Shown: one piece after another, positions 21,199 to 22,095 of the stretch
Position numbering within the stretch: position 1 is the stretch's first letter
Layout of the letters: the number at the start of each line of letters is the position of its first letter
DNA from: Thermoplasmata archaeon
GTDB lineage: Archaea; Thermoplasmatota; Thermoplasmata; Halarchaeoplasmatales; Halarchaeoplasmataceae
DNA length: 22,095 nucleotides
Reading direction: 5' to 3'
Assembly: GCA_019594305.1 (NCBI GenBank)
Contig: JAFDTZ010000019.1
Location: 1 to 22,095 of the forward strand
Made by a program: the position numbers and the translations under genes
Notes under the pieces: generated by a model
Database searches by the model: none
What the model was told of the DNA's origin: nothing
The model's input: only the letters and a program-made list of their open reading frames with translations

Positions 21199-21699
21199 CT
21201 GTCCATCGAAGTCGCAGAATCCTGCTATATCGCAAAGGATTCAACTATAGTCGGTAAAGTTACCCTAGAGGAAGGATGCAGTGTTTGGCATCATGCAGTG
21301 ATACGTGGTGACGAAAACGATATCTATATCGATAGAGGCTCAAATGTACAGGACTGCTCAGTGATACACGTTGATTATGATAACAAAACCCATATCGGGA
21401 AGGACGTATCTATAGGTCATGGTGCGGTGGTCCACGGCTGCAGGATAGGTGACGAGGTAATAGTAGGTATGAATTCTTCCGTACTTAGCGGTGCCGTAAT
21501 AGGCAGCGGCTGTATTATCGGTGCTAACGCGCTGGTGCCGTCGGGTATGAATATACCTGATCTGAGTGTTGTCGTAGGCATACCCGCTAAGGTGATCAAA
21601 GAAGGAGACGAATCCATACTTGAAACCATCAGAGCAAATGCAAGACACTATCACACCCTGAGGGACGAACACAAGAGTGGAAAGTACGAAATCTACTGA
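21199..21699 (+). CDS. Gamma-carbonic-anhydrase-like left-handed beta-helix protein
   Basis: A hexapeptide-repeat trimer-type protein of the gamma-carbonic anhydrase/YrdA family. The strongly conserved block is VWHHAVIRGDENDIYIDRGSNVQDCSVIH, then IGHGAVVHGCRIGDEVIVGMNSSVLSGAVIGSGCIIGANALVPSGMNIP and VVGIPAKVI. The three zinc histidines expected in the family are visible (the H of SVIHV and both of IGHGAVVHG). Family homology extends upstream of GTG 21298, into SIEVAESCYIAKDSTIVGKVTLEEGCS, so that GTG would cut the first repeats. CTG at 21199 after GGAGGT gives 166 residues. A 1-base error that would connect to ATG 21185 is the alternative. True carbonic anhydrase activity is not certain in this subgroup. 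The 3' end overlaps the next, opposite gene. Confidence 0.82.
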   Translation: MSIEVAESCYIAKDSTIVGKVTLEEGCSVWHHAVIRGDENDIYIDRGSNVQDCSVIHVDYDNKTHIGKDVSIGHGAVVHGCRIGDEVIVGMNSSVLSGAVIGSGCIIGANALVPSGMNIPDLSVVVGIPAKVIKEGDESILETIRANARHYHTLRDEHKSGKYEIY

Positions 21700-22095
21700 T
21701 CTCTTCGGTCTTTTTCGCACATATTCCGGTAATAGTTGTTACTCTCCCATCGCGGTCTCTTATTATAAACCGTGGTAAAAAGCCTTTTCGCATCTTCTAT
21801 GTTACCTATCTTGTAAAGAGCGTACCCCGAATAAAAAAGATAAAGTGGGTCTTCACCGCCCATAACAATTGCAGCGTTTAACTCCTCAAGTGCCTCTTGA
21901 TATCTAAGCATGCCCAGCAAAGATATGCCTCTGCCAAAATGTCCTTCGGCAAACTCTGGCTCCTCCCTCAATATATTTTTGAATATTTCGTCTGCAGCCG
22001 AATACTCACCTCTCAAAAATCTCAGAGTTCCGGCAAAGTAAGGGTGCATGTTAATAATTCGTGTATCGATATCGTCAACTTCCAGCCCTTCGCTG
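21693..22095 (-). CDS. TPR protein, 5' end beyond the window
   Basis: A tetratricopeptide-repeat protein with at least three helix-pair repeats: FAGTLRFLRGEYSAADEIFKNILREEPEF, AEGHFGRGISLLGMLRYQEALEELNAAIVMG and PLYLFYSGYALYKIGNIEDAKRLFTTVYNKRP. An ATG at 22049 would give 118 residues, but the frame remains open to the window edge (EGLEVDDIDTRIIN precedes that Met) and no promoter or ribosome binding site is evident there. I therefore treat it as partial at its N-terminus. The last 7 bases overlap the convergent carbonic-anhydrase-like gene. TPRs are protein-interaction scaffolds; the partner is unknown. Confidence 0.75.
   Translation of the reverse strand, partial: SEGLEVDDIDTRIINMHPYFAGTLRFLRGEYSAADEIFKNILREEPEFAEGHFGRGISLLGMLRYQEALEELNAAIVMGGEDPLYLFYSGYALYKIGNIEDAKRLFTTVYNKRPRWESNNYYRNMCEKDRRDQ

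Noticed and set aside
1..22095. tRNA, rRNA, CRISPR arrays and complete insertion sequences.
   Set aside because: No cloverleaf-like stretch, no spaced direct repeats and no transposase coding region were seen.

Overview
The window is archaeal chromosome. It encodes a TATA-binding protein, transcription factor B, the H/ACA protein Gar1, an Orc1/Cdc6 initiator with an adjacent origin recognition box, an archaeal-type signal peptidase, a type IV prepilin/preflagellin peptidase, a DacZ-type diadenylate cyclase and a CPSF-like beta-CASP nuclease. Many genes have a TATA box about 25-30 bases before the start codon, as expected for leaderless archaeal transcripts, while others have a clear GGAGG-type ribosome binding site. 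The gene set fits a euryarchaeon, and my best guess is a Thermoplasmatota-like lineage, but I cannot place it from sequence inspection alone. Packing is dense: many 4-bp overlaps, several convergent pairs with touching or overlapping stops, and no gap over 300 bases. I see no tRNA, rRNA or CRISPR.

Layout. (1) 1-2577: a hairpin resembling an IS200/IS605 end, then an anchored beta-helix surface protein that has apparently lost its 5' end and signal peptide. (2) 2645-4425: RNase Z, then the c-di-AMP synthase DacZ. (3) 4515-7477: a tight cluster of aCPSF2, NadC and the A24 prepilin peptidase. (4) 7607-9014: gar1 and tfb, followed by a small 2[4Fe-4S] ferredoxin. (5) 9060-10420: dCMP deaminase and a biotin-synthase-like radical SAM protein, divergent from a shared promoter region. 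(6) 10449-13250: an RDD membrane protein, a ferritin-like helical protein, tbp and signal peptidase I. (7) 13243-15131: cdc6 with an origin box directly upstream, about 260 bp of non-coding AT-rich DNA, and a small charged helical protein. (8) 15233-20103: a nitrilase-family amidase, converging on an eight-gene Mrp/Mbh-type cation/proton antiporter operon on the minus strand. (9) 20159-22095: a zinc-ribbon/TPR protein, a PRC-barrel protein, a gamma-carbonic-anhydrase-like protein and a TPR protein that runs off the window.

How they fit together. About 12 kb is rich in information-processing genes: RNase Z and aCPSF2 process RNA, Gar1 serves rRNA pseudouridylation, TFB and TBP start transcription, and Cdc6 starts replication. 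NadC (NAD synthesis) and dCMP deaminase (dTMP precursor) are housekeeping metabolism. Signal peptidase and prepilin peptidase mature exported proteins such as the surface protein type seen at the left edge. The antiporter operon matches the MbhA-H module of membrane-bound hydrogenases, but no hydrogenase genes and no NuoL-like MrpA body accompany it here. The most notable points are the candidate replication origin at 14563-14584, the stand-alone antiporter module, the mobile-element-like scar at the truncated surface gene, and the gamma-carbonic-anhydrase gene that has no ordinary start codon.
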